Source of the DNA: Nocardia concava NBRC 100430
GTDB lineage: Bacteria > Actinomycetota > Actinomycetes > Mycobacteriales > Mycobacteriaceae
DNA: 64,000 bases
Assembly (NCBI RefSeq): GCF_000308815.1
Contig: NZ_BAFX01000007.1
Span: forward strand, 1-64,000
Direction of reading: 5' to 3'
The notes under the pieces were generated by a model. That model saw only the letters and a list, made by a program, of their open reading frames with translations, had not been told where the DNA came from and did not search any database. Numbering within the stretch: the stretch's first letter is position 1; the number at the start of each line of letters is the position of its first letter. The position numbers and the translations under genes are program-made. Positions 1 through 9,702 of the stretch are shown piece by piece.

Positions 1-81
1 GCCGTTGGCGTGCACGTCCCGATGGGCCCACGGTCCGTCGTAGCGGACGGTGGACGGATCGGGCTGCGAATTCGACGACAC
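1..81 (-). CDS. alpha/beta hydrolase, N-terminal fragment (EphE-like)
   Basis: The minus strand reads from a GTG at 79-81 through 27 codons to the window edge, giving a segment that includes GPWAHRDVHANG. This looks like the start of mycobacterial EphE-type alpha/beta hydrolases, where a GPW-HR-VHANG stretch leads into the core fold. The catalytic part is outside the window. Its place just after the holin-like gene matches the Rv3669-Rv3670 (ephE) order in M. tuberculosis. No good ribosome binding site precedes the GTG and the frame stays open upstream, so the start is uncertain. Confidence 0.6.
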   Translation of the reverse strand, partial: MSSNSQPDPSTVRYDGPWAHRDVHANG

Positions 82-104
82 GCCGAGGGAGCGTAATCGA
101 AGGT

Positions 105-620
105 CTAGGTCCGGGGCTTGCCGAGTTCGAGCGTGGCGTCGGCCGACGGCTCCTCGGTGTGGCCGAAACCGCTGGGCAGCACGGTCTTCGCCTCCTTCAA
201 CGACTCGATGGTCTTCTCCGGGGCGCGCAGCTTGCGCACCTTCAGATAGCCCAGCAGCGCGAAGGCCGCCACCGCCGCGATCATCAGCAGGAACACCACC
301 AGGAACGCGGCCCAGCGGTACAGCCAGTTGTCGAGCAGCTCGGCGAGGAAGAAGAAAAAGAAGAAGGAGCTGAACAGCAGGATGGTCAGCGCCAGGATGA
401 AGTAGACGCTGCCCTGCAGGCCCTTCTTGATCTCACCGGTCACCTCGGCCTTGGCGAGCTCCACCTCGGCGCGCACCAGGGTCGACATCTGCTCGGTCGC
501 GTCGCGGACCAGCGTGCCGAAGGTCGCCGACTGATGGGCGTCGACATCGGACAACGGAATCGAGGTGACGGTGCGGGTGCGGTTCCCGTCGTAGCCGTTA
601 CCGCCCTGTGTGAAGCTCAA
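105..620 (-). CDS. holin-like (Actinobacterial Holin-X type) membrane protein
   Basis: A 171-residue protein with an amphipathic, charged N-terminal half (about 35-68) and two close hydrophobic helices (about 72-92, very phenylalanine-rich, and 100-122), then a polar tail. This is the layout of the phage-holin-superfamily/Holin-X proteins of actinobacteria (Rv3669 type), whose function is unproven. I chose the TTG at 618-620 because GGAGAAGG lies 8 bases upstream. A GTG at 663-665 would overlap the nhaA stop by four bases (coupling) but lacks a clear ribosome binding site. It lies downstream of nhaA and upstream of the hydrolase on the same strand. Confidence 0.8.
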   Translation of the reverse strand: MSFTQGGNGYDGNRTRTVTSIPLSDVDAHQSATFGTLVRDATEQMSTLVRAEVELAKAEVTGEIKKGLQGSVYFILALTILLFSSFFFFFFLAELLDNWLYRWAAFLVVFLLMIAAVAAFALLGYLKVRKLRAPEKTIESLKEAKTVLPSGFGHTEEPSADATLELGKPRT

Positions 621-661
621 TTGCTCGACCCTTCTCCATGTCCCGGTAGTACTGTCCGGTG

Positions 662-1888
662 TCACTCTTGACTTTGCAGCGCTTGCGCGTCCCGTTGTGC
701 CTGGTGAGCACGCCCACGACGCAACAGTAGCGCCGAACCGGCCAGGGAAGCCGCCAAAGACGTGAGCAACACCGCCGCTTTTGCGAGTTCTGCTTCGGAT
801 CCGTCGCCGACGTCTTCCAATGCCAGTTCTGCCACCAAGAGGCTAACGGTGAAGCCGATGGCGCCCAGTACCGACAGGGCGAACATGTCCCGATAACCGA
901 GATCACCGGGCCGTTCCGCGATCCCCAACCGCACGGCGAGCCAACTGGATCCGAAGATGCCGACGGTCTTGCCGATCAGCAGACCGGCGATGATGGCCAG
1001 CGACAACCGGTCGGTGAACAGTTTGGACAGCACGGTCGAATCCAGCGGTACGCCCGAGGCGAACAGCGCGAACAGCGGCACGCAGAGGGCGGCGGAGATG
1101 GGCTGGAAGAAGTGCTCGAGCCGGGCCGCCGGGACACAGTGCTCGTCCTCGTCGTCGTCCGGTCGCACGCGGGTCAAAAGGCCACAGACGACACCGGCCA
1201 GGGTCGCGTGAATTCCGGCCTCGTGCAGGGCGTACCAGGACAGCAGGCCCAGCGGCACATAGATGAGGGGACTGCCGAGCCGGAACTTCTGGGCCAGCGC
1301 CCAGCCCGCGAAGCAGGCGATCGCGATGAGCAGCCACAGCATCTTCAGCGTGGTGGTGAACAGCACCGCGATCAGGATGATGGCGATCAGGTCGTCCACC
1401 ACGGCCAGGCTGAGCAGGAACACCCGGGCGCTGGCCGGAATCCGCGATCCGGTCATGGCCAGCACGGCCAGCGCGAAGGCGATATCGGTGGCGACCGGAA
1501 TGGCCCAGCCGCGGTCCATGCCCTCCGCGCCCAAGCCGACGGACATGGCGATCAGCGCGGGCAGGACCACACCGCCGATGGCCGCGATGATGGGCAGGGC
1601 GGCGCGTTTGCGGTCGGCGAGCTCACCGACCACCAGCTCGCGTTTGAGCTCCAGCCCGGCCACGAAGAAGAAGATGGCCAGCAGGCCGTCCTTGGTCCAG
1701 TCGGCCAGCGTCAGGTCCAGATGGAGGGCGGGAATCGCCAGCTTGGTGTCGACCATAGTGGTGTAGCTCGCGCCCCATGGGGAGTTGACCCAGATGAGAG
1801 CTCCGGCGGCGGCGATGAGAAGCAGTGCGCCGCCGAAGGTTTCGGTTCTCAGATAGCGGGCCAGCTCAGAACGAACCTGGGCGATCAC
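662..1888 (-). CDS. nhaA: Na+/H+ antiporter NhaA
   Basis: A 408-residue integral membrane protein of the NhaA family, which exchanges two protons for one sodium ion at the cytoplasmic membrane for pH and sodium homeostasis. Family hallmarks are visible: FFFVAGLELKREL, PVATDIAFALAVLA, and the paired aspartates in AVVDDLIAII that correspond to the ion-binding pair of the E. coli protein. The GTG start at 1886-1888 follows AAAGGTG at a normal distance; a longer reading to 1981 has an arginine/cysteine-rich start unlike the family. It is not part of the mycobacterial order at this place, so it may be a local insertion between acs and the holin-like gene. Confidence 0.95.
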   Translation of the reverse strand: MIAQVRSELARYLRTETFGGALLLIAAAGALIWVNSPWGASYTTMVDTKLAIPALHLDLTLADWTKDGLLAIFFFVAGLELKRELVVGELADRKRAALPIIAAIGGVVLPALIAMSVGLGAEGMDRGWAIPVATDIAFALAVLAMTGSRIPASARVFLLSLAVVDDLIAIILIAVLFTTTLKMLWLLIAIACFAGWALAQKFRLGSPLIYVPLGLLSWYALHEAGIHATLAGVVCGLLTRVRPDDDEDEHCVPAARLEHFFQPISAALCVPLFALFASGVPLDSTVLSKLFTDRLSLAIIAGLLIGKTVGIFGSSWLAVRLGIAERPGDLGYRDMFALSVLGAIGFTVSLLVAELALEDVGDGSEAELAKAAVLLTSLAASLAGSALLLRRGRAHQAQRDAQALQSQE

Positions 1889-2037
1889 GGGTGCACCTTT
1901 CAGCCGTCGACAAGAACAGCGGCGTGCACACCACTGACGGGATCGACGGCACAACCGCATGCCGACCAGACTTCCCGGCACACCTTTTGCGCAATTCTAA
2001 CGGTTTGCCGGGAACTTCTTGACCACGCCACCTGCGG

Positions 2038-2070
2038 AGAGGCCCCGTGACCAGTGGTCACGGGGCCTCT
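2038..2070. terminator. hairpin after acs
   Basis: A perfect 16-bp inverted repeat (arms 2038-2053 and 2055-2070) with AGAGGCCCCGTGACCA as the left arm. It lies 17 bases past the acs stop and upstream of nhaA. It has no T-run, as is common for actinobacterial terminators. Confidence 0.7.
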
Positions 2071-2086
2071 CGGACGGTTCGAGCGC

Positions 2087-4036
2087 TTACGCCTTTCCGG
2101 CGCGAATCGCCTCGAAGACGTTGGGGTCCACCAGGGTTGAGGTGTCACCCAGTTCGCGGCCCTCGGCCACGTCGCGCAGCAGGCGGCGCATGATCTTGCC
2201 CGAGCGTGTCTTGGGCAACTCCGGCACCACGTGGATCTCGCGCGGGCGGGCGATCGGGGAGATCTCCCGCGAGACCTCGGCCTTGAGTTCGGCGATCAGA
2301 TCGTCGCCGGTGTCCTTGGCCTCGGCGGTCAGGATGACGAACGCCACGATGCCCTGGCCGGTGGTGTCGTCCGAGGCGCCGACCACGGCCGCCTCCGCGA
2401 CACCGGAGTGGCCGACCAGCGCCGACTCCACCTCGGCGGTCGAGATGCGATGGCCCGACACGTTCATCACGTCGTCGACGCGGCCGAGCACCCACAGGTC
2501 CCCGTCCTTGTCGAGCTTGGCGCCGTCACCGGCGAAGTACCAGCCCTTGTCGGCGTAGCGGGCCCAGTAGGTGTCCTTGTAGCGCTCGTTGTCGCCCCAG
2601 ATGCCGCGCAGCATGGACGGCCACGGCTGATCGAGCACCAGGTAGCCATTTGCCTCGGTCTCGCCCAGCTGGACCGGGTTGCCTTCCTCGTCAACGACTT
2701 TCGCGGAGATGCCCGGCAGCGGGGTCATGGCCGCGCCCGGCTTGGCCGCGGTGACGCCCGGCAGCGGGGAGATCATGATGGCGCCGGTCTCGGTCTGCCA
2801 CCAGGTGTCCACGATGGGGGTCTTGTTGCCGCCCACCACATCCCGGTACCAGCGCCAGGCCTCCGGGTTGATCGGCTCGCCGACCGAGCCCAGCAGCCGC
2901 AGGCTCGACAGGTCGTGCGCCTCGGGAATCTCGCGGCCCCACTTCATGAACGTGCGGACCAGCGTCGGCGCCGTGTAATAGATGGTGACGCCGTACTTTT
3001 CGATGATCTGCCAGTGCCGGTGCTCATCGGGGAAGTTGGGGGTGCCCTCGTAGACGACCTCGGTCGCGCCGTTGGCCAGTGGGCCGTACACGATGTAGCT
3101 GTGCCCGGTCACCCAGCCGATGTCGGCCGTGCACCAGTACACGTCCTGACCCGGCTTGTGGTCGAACACGTAGTGGTGGGTGTACGCGGCCTGGGTCAGG
3201 TAGCCGCCGGTGGTGTGCAGGATGCCCTTCGGCTTCCCGGTGGTGCCGGAGGTGTAGAGGATGAACAGCGGGTGCTCGGCGTCGAAGGCCTGCGCCTCGT
3301 GCTCGGGGGAGGCCAGCGCGACGGTCTCGTCCCACCAGATGTCGCGGCCCTCGACCATCGGGGTGTCCAGGCCGGTGCGGCGCACCACGAGCACGTGCTC
3401 GATGGTCGAATCACCCTCGGCGAGAGCCTCGTCCACCGCGGTCTTGAGCGGGGCCGGCTTGCCGCGCCGCCACTGGCCGTCGGTGGTGATGACCAGCCGC
3501 GCCTCGGCGTCGTCGATGCGCTGGCGCAGGGCGCTGGGGGAGAAGCCCGCGAACACCACCGAGTGGGTCAGGCCCAGGCGGGCGCAGGCGAGCATGGCCA
3601 CGATGGCCTCGGGGACCATCGGCATGTAGATGGCGACGCGGTCACCGGCCACCAGGCCCAGGCCGGTCAGGTAGTTGGCGGCGCGCGATACGTCGGCCAG
3701 CAGATCGCTGTAGGTGATGGCGCGCGAATCGCCGGGCTCGCCCTCCCAGTGGATGGCGACCTGATCGCCGCGGCCCGCGAGCACGTGCCGGTCCACGCAG
3801 TTGTAGGCGACGTTCAGCTTGCCGTCCGCGAACCACTTGGCGAAGGGTGCGTCGTCCCAGTCGAGGACCCGGGTGAAGGGCTGATGCCAGTGCAGACGCT
3901 TCGCCTGTTCCGCCCAGAACCCCTCCCGGTCGGCCGCGGCCCGATCGTAGAGAGAGGCATCGCCATTGGCGGCAGCCGCGAACTCAGCGCTGGGCGGGTA
4001 CGCATCCAGGTGGTCGGCAGATGTATCCGTGGTCAT
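2087..4036 (-). CDS. acs: acetyl-CoA synthetase
   Basis: A 649-residue AMP-forming acetate-CoA ligase that makes acetyl-CoA from acetate, ATP and CoA through acetyl-AMP. Seen: N-terminal ACAS-type segment, the AMP-binding P-loop YTSGTTGKPKG about residue 275, the GWYFAGDGA motif, and the C-terminal PKTRSGKIMRR, whose last lysine is the conserved residue acetylated to switch off this family. Length is typical. The ATG at 4034-4036 follows a purine-rich stretch; an upstream GTG-type extension is arginine-rich and unlikely. It is divergent from dppA, as in M. tuberculosis (Rv3667/Rv3666c). Confidence 0.97.
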   Translation of the reverse strand: MTTDTSADHLDAYPPSAEFAAAANGDASLYDRAAADREGFWAEQAKRLHWHQPFTRVLDWDDAPFAKWFADGKLNVAYNCVDRHVLAGRGDQVAIHWEGEPGDSRAITYSDLLADVSRAANYLTGLGLVAGDRVAIYMPMVPEAIVAMLACARLGLTHSVVFAGFSPSALRQRIDDAEARLVITTDGQWRRGKPAPLKTAVDEALAEGDSTIEHVLVVRRTGLDTPMVEGRDIWWDETVALASPEHEAQAFDAEHPLFILYTSGTTGKPKGILHTTGGYLTQAAYTHHYVFDHKPGQDVYWCTADIGWVTGHSYIVYGPLANGATEVVYEGTPNFPDEHRHWQIIEKYGVTIYYTAPTLVRTFMKWGREIPEAHDLSSLRLLGSVGEPINPEAWRWYRDVVGGNKTPIVDTWWQTETGAIMISPLPGVTAAKPGAAMTPLPGISAKVVDEEGNPVQLGETEANGYLVLDQPWPSMLRGIWGDNERYKDTYWARYADKGWYFAGDGAKLDKDGDLWVLGRVDDVMNVSGHRISTAEVESALVGHSGVAEAAVVGASDDTTGQGIVAFVILTAEAKDTGDDLIAELKAEVSREISPIARPREIHVVPELPKTRSGKIMRRLLRDVAEGRELGDTSTLVDPNVFEAIRAGKA

Positions 4037-4409
4037 CTCTTCTCTTCTTCTCTCGCGTGCGGGCCGCACGGGGTGACGGCGGCCACGTTCGACCCTAACC
4101 GACTGTGACCTGCGTCGTGTTTCGCCGTCTCGATCGGTGGGCGACGGCGTCCAACCTGCCAGGACGGGTATGACCGAACCGTGAACGCGAGGTCCGCGCG
4201 GCTGTGCGCTCTGTCACGTAAGGTTCCCGCTTTGTATGGCTCATGTTGCCGGATTGCTAACAAGCTGAACATTCCTGTTTCGATCCGCTGACAACACCGG
4301 CGGGGATGGTTACTGTCCGATTCACCCAAGGTGGATTGTTATAACCACCGGTGACCCCGGCTGGTTGTCGCATCCTCCTTCGCACCTTCCTGGACACGGG
4401 AGAAAAGCG
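4037..4409. other. divergent acs-dppA intergenic region
   Basis: 373 bases between two divergent operons with no gene I believe. It should hold both promoters. A TATAAC at 4340-4345 could be a -10 element for dppA, inside GGTGG...CCACC arms (4330-4334 and 4345-4349), but no matching -35 is clear. No operator can be named. Confidence 0.5.
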
Positions 4410-6005
4410 TTGAGAATCAAGACGATTACGTCGTTGGCCGCCGCGGCGATACTGGCGACCGGCCTCACGATCACCGGCTGCTCGTCCGGAGGCGGAGACG
4501 ACTCCGGCTTCGTGACGGTCAACGGCGGTGAGCCACAACGACCTCTGGTACCCACGGACGTCAACGAGAACATGGGCGGTCGCGTGACCGACCGGCTCTG
4601 GGCGGGCCTGAAGTATTACGACGTCAACGGCACCGCCCGGGACGAGGTGGCGCAGTCCATCGAGACCACCGATCGGCAGCATTACAAGATCAAGATCAAG
4701 GACTGGAAGTTCACCGACGGGACCCCGGTGACGGCGAAATCGTTCGTCGACGCCTGGAACTACGGTGCGCTGTCCACCAATGGTCAGCTGCAGAACTGGG
4801 CCTTCGAGGGGATCGCCGGATACGACGACGTCCAGGCGAATCCGCCCAAGGCGCAGACGATGTCGGGTCTGAAGGTGGTCGACGACAAGACCTTCACGGT
4901 CGACCTGACCAGCCCGTCGATCGACTTCGAGCTGAAACTCGGCTTCGCGCCGTTCTATCCGATGCCCGACGCCTTCTTCAAGGACCCCAAGAAGTTCGGT
5001 GAGGCCCCGGTCAGCAACGGCCCCTACAAGTTCTCGACCTGGGAACACAACGTCAAGATCGAAGTACTGCCCAACCCGGACTATCACGGCGGCCGCCCGG
5101 CCAAGAACAAGGGCCTGCGCTTCGTGATGTACCAGTCCTACGACACCGCCTACGCGGATCTGTTGCAGGGCAACCTCGATGCGCTCGACATCATCCCCGA
5201 CACCGCGCTCTCGACCTATGAGAAGGATCTGGGCGACCGGGCCATCCACAAGCCCATCGCCTACAGCCAGCACATCGGCATCCAGCCGACCGTGCCGCAC
5301 TTCGCCGGTGAGGAGGGCGTGCTGCGCCGCAAGGCCATCTCGATGGCCATCAACCGGGATCAGATCGCGCAGAACATCTTCCACGGCACCCGGGTGCCCT
5401 GCCAGGACTTCACCGCGTTCACCCTGCCCGGCTTCAAGAAGGACCTGCCCGGCTCCGAGGTGCTGAAGTTCAACCCGGACGAGGCGAAGAAGCTGTGGGC
5501 GCAGGCCAATGCGATCTCGCCGTGGTCGGGCACCTACCAGATCGCCTACAACGCCGACGGCGGCCACCAGGCCTGGGTCGAGGCCGTGGCCAACAGCGTG
5601 AAGAACACCCTGGGCATCGACTCGGTCGGCGTGCCGTACCCGACGTTCAAGAACATTCGTGACGAGATCACCAACAAGACCGTCGGCAAGGCGTTCCGCT
5701 ACGGCTGGCAGGGCGACTACCCCTCCATGTTCGAGTTCCTGACCGCGCTGTACCTCACCGGATCCGGCACCAACAACACCCAGTACTCCAACCCGGAGTT
5801 CGACAAGCTGCTGAACCAGGCCCAGGGCGCCGCCACCCCCGACGCCGCCTACAACATCCTGGCGCAGGCGCAGCAGTTGCTGTTCAAGGACATGGCCGAT
5901 ATCCCGATCTTCGACTACAACGTCGCGGCCGGGCGTTCGGACAAGGTGAAGAAGGCGGAGGTGTCCTGGTCGGGACTCTTCGACTTCGAGAACATCGAGA
6001 AGTAA
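4410..6005 (+). CDS. dppA: peptide ABC transporter substrate-binding lipoprotein
   Basis: A 531-residue family-5 (DppA/OppA type) extracellular solute-binding protein. It starts with a lysine-containing signal peptide and a lipobox ITGC near residue 24, so it should be lipid-anchored outside the membrane. It binds di-/oligopeptides for the permease encoded downstream; the M. tuberculosis orthologue has also been linked to heme uptake. The TTG at 4410 directly precedes the signal peptide and follows GGGAGA; an upstream ATG at 4365 would add a non-signal extension. First gene of a four-gene operon. Confidence 0.93.
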   Translation: MRIKTITSLAAAAILATGLTITGCSSGGGDDSGFVTVNGGEPQRPLVPTDVNENMGGRVTDRLWAGLKYYDVNGTARDEVAQSIETTDRQHYKIKIKDWKFTDGTPVTAKSFVDAWNYGALSTNGQLQNWAFEGIAGYDDVQANPPKAQTMSGLKVVDDKTFTVDLTSPSIDFELKLGFAPFYPMPDAFFKDPKKFGEAPVSNGPYKFSTWEHNVKIEVLPNPDYHGGRPAKNKGLRFVMYQSYDTAYADLLQGNLDALDIIPDTALSTYEKDLGDRAIHKPIAYSQHIGIQPTVPHFAGEEGVLRRKAISMAINRDQIAQNIFHGTRVPCQDFTAFTLPGFKKDLPGSEVLKFNPDEAKKLWAQANAISPWSGTYQIAYNADGGHQAWVEAVANSVKNTLGIDSVGVPYPTFKNIRDEITNKTVGKAFRYGWQGDYPSMFEFLTALYLTGSGTNNTQYSNPEFDKLLNQAQGAATPDAAYNILAQAQQLLFKDMADIPIFDYNVAAGRSDKVKKAEVSWSGLFDFENIEK

Positions 6006-6013
6006 ACCGCCAC

Positions 6014-6045
6014 ACGGGGGCCCGCCGCACCGGCGCGGCCCCCGT
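6014..6045 (+). terminator. intercistronic hairpin between dppA and dppB
   Basis: A GC-rich hairpin (ACGGGGGCC...GGCCCCCGT with one bulge) followed by TTTCTC, in the 61-base gap after dppA. A hairpin here commonly lowers read-through or protects the dppA message so that binding protein exceeds permease. The regulatory effect is inferred. Confidence 0.6.
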
Positions 6046-6066
6046 TTCTCACACAGGAGCCGAAAC

Positions 6067-6993
6067 ATGGCTTGGTATGTAGTGCGGCGGTTGCTCCAGA
6101 TGATCCCGGTCTTTCTCGGGGCAACGCTGCTCATCTACGCGATGGTGTTCCTGATTCCGGGTGATCCCGTGCAGGCGCTGGCCGGTGACCGGCAGATGAC
6201 ACCGGCGGTGGAGGCGACGCTGAAGGCGCGCTACCACCTCGATCAACCCTTCTACATCCAGTACCTCGAATACCTGAAAGGCATTGTCACCCTGGACTTC
6301 GGCACGTCGTTCTCCGGTCGTCCGGTGCGCGACGAGCTGGTGCGGGCCTTCCCGATCACCTTCCGGCTGTCGGTCATGGCCGTCTGCATCGAGTTCTTCT
6401 TCGGCGTGATCTTCGGCCTGGTCGCCGGGCTGCGCAAGGGCAAGCTCTTCGACTCCACCATGCTGGTGCTGAGCCTGGTCATCATCGCCGTGCCGATCTT
6501 CGTGCTCGGCTTCCTGGCCCAGTACCTGCTCGGCATCAAATGGGGCATCGCGCCGGTGACCGTCGGCTCCAAGGCGGGCATCGGCGATCTGCTGGTGCCG
6601 GCGTTCGTGCTGGGGTCGCTGTCGTTCGCCTACGTGCTGCGGCTGACCCGAAACGCGGTGGCGGAGAACATGAGTGCCGACTATGTGCGCACCGCGACCG
6701 CCAAGGGGCTGAGCCGCCGGCGCGTCATCGTGGTGCACATCCTGCGCAATTCGCTGATCCCGGTGATCACCTTCGTCGGCACCGATCTCGGATTCCTGAT
6801 GGGCGGCGCGGTCGTCACCGAGGGCATCTTCAACATCCCGGGCGTGGGCGGCACGCTGTACCAGGCGATCACGCGCGGGGAGCCGCCCACGGTGGTGGCC
6901 TTCGTGACGGTGCTCATCGTGATCCTGCTGCTGACCAATCTGATCGTCGATCTGCTCTACGCCGCACTCGATCCGAGGATCCGCTATGCCTGA
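6067..6993 (+). CDS. dppB: peptide ABC transporter permease
   Basis: 308 residues, inner-membrane permease of the DppB/OppB family. It opens with the typical N-terminal helix followed by FLIPGDPVQALAG, and has the cytoplasmic EAA-type loop around DYVRTATAKGLSRRRVIVVHILRNS that contacts the ATPase. About six membrane helices. ATG at 6067 with AGGAG upstream. It ends 8 bases inside dppC, so the two are translationally coupled. Confidence 0.95.
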   Translation: MAWYVVRRLLQMIPVFLGATLLIYAMVFLIPGDPVQALAGDRQMTPAVEATLKARYHLDQPFYIQYLEYLKGIVTLDFGTSFSGRPVRDELVRAFPITFRLSVMAVCIEFFFGVIFGLVAGLRKGKLFDSTMLVLSLVIIAVPIFVLGFLAQYLLGIKWGIAPVTVGSKAGIGDLLVPAFVLGSLSFAYVLRLTRNAVAENMSADYVRTATAKGLSRRRVIVVHILRNSLIPVITFVGTDLGFLMGGAVVTEGIFNIPGVGGTLYQAITRGEPPTVVAFVTVLIVILLLTNLIVDLLYAALDPRIRYA

Positions 6994-7954
6994 GCCGCAG
7001 ACCGAAATCCGGGAATCCCGCGAGATCCGGCCCGGGCAAGAGCATTTCGTGGCGCCGCCCGACGAGGTGGAGGTGCTGGCGACCGACCGGGTCAACGAGG
7101 CCGCCGCGCCGACCAGCGTGTGGCGCGAGGCCTGGCATCAGCTGCGGCGCAATCCGATCTTCATCGTGGCGGCGCTGCTGATCCTGTTCATCCTGGTGGT
7201 CGCGGTCTGGCCGTCGCTGTTCAGCGGTCAGGATCCGCGGTATTGCAGCGGCGATTTCAGCATGCACCCGCCGTCCTCGGGCCACCCCTTCGGCTTCGAC
7301 AAGCAGGGCTGCGACATCTACACCAGGACCGTGTACGGCGCACGGGCCTCGGTGGAGACCGGGCTCGGCGCGACCCTGCTGTTCGTGCTGATCGGCGGCA
7401 CGCTGGGCGCGCTCTCCGGGTACTACGGCGGACTGCTGGACGCGGTGGTGTCACGTATCGCGGAGATCTTCTACGCGCTGCCGCTGACGCTGGCCGCCAT
7501 CGTGCTCATGCAGCTGCTGCACACCCGCACGGTGTGGACGGTCATGATCACGCTGGCCTCGTTCAGCTGGCCGCAGGCCGCGCGCATCGCCCGTTCCGCG
7601 GTCATCCAGTCGCGCAACAGCGAATACGTGACGGCGGCAAAGGCGTTGGGCGTCTCCAGATTCCGGACGCTGATCCGGCACGTGCTGCCCAACTCGACCG
7701 GACCGCTCATCGTGGTCAGCACCATCTCCCTGGGCGTCTTCATCGTCACCGAGGCGACGCTGTCCTACCTGGGTGTCGGGCTGTCGCGGCAGATCGTGTC
7801 CTGGGGTTCGGATATCGCCGCGGACCAGAAGGAGATCCGCACCTCCGGCATCCTGTTCTATCCCGCGACGGCGCTGGCGCTCACGGTGCTCAGCTTCATC
7901 ATGCTCGGCGACGCGGTGCGAGACGCGTTGGATCCCAAGGCTCGGAAGAGGTGA
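6986..7954 (+). CDS. dppC: peptide ABC transporter permease
   Basis: 322 residues, second permease (DppC/OppC family). A long polar N-terminus (about 50 residues) precedes the first helix, followed by the FGFDKQGCDIYTRTVYGAR segment typical of DppC and the EAA loop (residues about 210-230, SEYVTAAKALGVSRFRTLIR). The start overlaps the dppB stop by 8 bases. It pairs with DppB to form the channel. Confidence 0.95.
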   Translation: MPEPQTEIRESREIRPGQEHFVAPPDEVEVLATDRVNEAAAPTSVWREAWHQLRRNPIFIVAALLILFILVVAVWPSLFSGQDPRYCSGDFSMHPPSSGHPFGFDKQGCDIYTRTVYGARASVETGLGATLLFVLIGGTLGALSGYYGGLLDAVVSRIAEIFYALPLTLAAIVLMQLLHTRTVWTVMITLASFSWPQAARIARSAVIQSRNSEYVTAAKALGVSRFRTLIRHVLPNSTGPLIVVSTISLGVFIVTEATLSYLGVGLSRQIVSWGSDIAADQKEIRTSGILFYPATALALTVLSFIMLGDAVRDALDPKARKR

Positions 7955-7958
7955 GGAC

Positions 7959-9647
7959 ATGACCGAACCACTGCTCGACGTCCGCGATTTGAATGTCTGC
8001 TTCACCTCCGAGGGCACGCGCGTCCCGGCGGTGCGCGGGGTGAACCTGACGGTGTATCCGGGACAGACCGTGGCCATCGTCGGCGAATCCGGGTCCGGCA
8101 AGTCCACGACCGCGCACGCCATCATCGACCTGCTGCCCGGCACCGGCGAGATCACCTCGGGCTCCATCTGTTTCGACGGCAAGGATCTGGCCAAGGCGTC
8201 CAAGGCAGACATCGTCCGGGTGCGCGGCAAGGGCATCGGGTTCGTGCCGCAGGACCCGATGTCGAATCTGAATCCGGTGTGGAAGATCGGATACCAGATC
8301 CGGGAAACCCTGGAGGCCAACGGGATCGCCAAGGGCAAGGCCGCGCGGGAGCGCGCGGTCGAACTGCTCACCGAGGCGGGCATGCCCGACGCGCAGCGGC
8401 GGGTCAACCAGTATCCGCACGAGTTCTCCGGCGGCATGCGCCAGCGCGCCCTGATCGCCATGGGCCTGTCCTGCCGGCCCAAACTGCTCATCGCCGACGA
8501 GCCGACCTCCGCCCTGGACGTCACCGTGCAGCGGCAGATCCTCGACCACCTCGACGGGCTCACCGCCGAACTGGGCACCGCGGTGCTGCTCATCACCCAC
8601 GATCTGGGGCTGGCGGCCGAGCGGGCCGAGCATCTGGTGGTCATGTACCGGGGACGGGTGGTGGAATCCGGTCCGGCACTGCAGATCCTGCGCGAGCCGG
8701 AGCATCTGTACACCAAGAAGCTGGTGAACTCGGCGCCGTCGCTGGCCTCCCAGCGGCTGTCGTCGGTGCGCAAACGCGCCGAGGTGCGCGAGCAGGCGGT
8801 GCAGGTGGCCGGGCAGCTGGCCGAGACCAATGCCGAATTCGCCAGTGTCCCCGACAATGTGCTGGTCGCCGAGGGGCTCACCAAGGTGTTCCGGATCCGC
8901 GGCAACGCACCCTGGAAATCCAGCGAACTCGTTGCGGTGGACGATGTCTCGTTCACGCTCCGGCGTGGCACCACCACCGCCATCGTGGGGGAGTCGGGGT
9001 CCGGCAAATCCACTGTGGCGCAGATGGTTCTGGGTCTGCTCCCGCCGACCTCCGGACGCGTCACCTTCGACGGGCGCGAGGTGGCCGCCCTGGATGCCAA
9101 GGGCGCCTTCGCGTTCCGGCGTCGGGTGCAGCCCATCTTCCAGGATCCGTACGGCTCCCTGGACCCGATGTACTCCATCTACCGCACCATCGAGGAGCCG
9201 CTGCGCACCCACGGCATCGGCACCCCGAAGGAACGGGAGGCCACCGTTCGCGATCTGCTGGACAAGGTCTCGCTCCCGGCCTCGGTCATGCGCCGGTATC
9301 CCAACGAGCTCTCCGGCGGTCAACGCCAGCGCGTGGCCATCGCCCGCGCCCTGGCGCTGTCCCCGGAGGTGGTGGTCTGCGACGAGGCCGTCTCCGCGCT
9401 CGACGTCCTGGTGCAGGCGCAGATCCTGACCCTGCTCAACGAGCTCCAGGCCGAAATGGGGCTCACCTACCTGTTCATCACCCATGACCTCGCGGTGGTC
9501 CGCCAGATCGCCGACGACGTCCTGGTCATGTGTCAGGGCAAGGTCGTCGAGGCGGCGTCCACCACCGAGGTCTTCGACAATCCGCAATCCCCGTATACCC
9601 AGCGGCTGCTGGAGGCGATCCCGGGCCGCGACCTGCTCGCGGGATGA
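7959..9647 (+). CDS. dppD: dual-domain peptide ABC transporter ATPase
   Basis: 562 residues with two complete ABC nucleotide-binding domains fused, equivalent to DppD plus DppF. Domain 1 has GESGSGKST, FSGGMRQR and LLIADEPTSALD; domain 2 has GESGSGKST, LSGGQRQR and VVVCDEAVSALD. Both keep the Q-loop and switch histidine (ITHDL). ATG at 7959 follows GTGAGGAC, 4 bases after the dppC stop. The fused arrangement is the same as Rv3663c. It powers uptake through DppB/DppC. Confidence 0.96.
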   Translation: MTEPLLDVRDLNVCFTSEGTRVPAVRGVNLTVYPGQTVAIVGESGSGKSTTAHAIIDLLPGTGEITSGSICFDGKDLAKASKADIVRVRGKGIGFVPQDPMSNLNPVWKIGYQIRETLEANGIAKGKAARERAVELLTEAGMPDAQRRVNQYPHEFSGGMRQRALIAMGLSCRPKLLIADEPTSALDVTVQRQILDHLDGLTAELGTAVLLITHDLGLAAERAEHLVVMYRGRVVESGPALQILREPEHLYTKKLVNSAPSLASQRLSSVRKRAEVREQAVQVAGQLAETNAEFASVPDNVLVAEGLTKVFRIRGNAPWKSSELVAVDDVSFTLRRGTTTAIVGESGSGKSTVAQMVLGLLPPTSGRVTFDGREVAALDAKGAFAFRRRVQPIFQDPYGSLDPMYSIYRTIEEPLRTHGIGTPKEREATVRDLLDKVSLPASVMRRYPNELSGGQRQRVAIARALALSPEVVVCDEAVSALDVLVQAQILTLLNELQAEMGLTYLFITHDLAVVRQIADDVLVMCQGKVVEAASTTEVFDNPQSPYTQRLLEAIPGRDLLAG

Positions 9648-9702
9648 TCCGGCTGCCGGGTGTCGGACGGCCGCCCGATGCCCGGCAGTAGCCTTCTAAC
9701 TC

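Noticed and set aside
2231..4108. Long plus-strand frame across acs
   Set aside because: Opposite to a clear acetyl-CoA synthetase and shows no recognisable protein.
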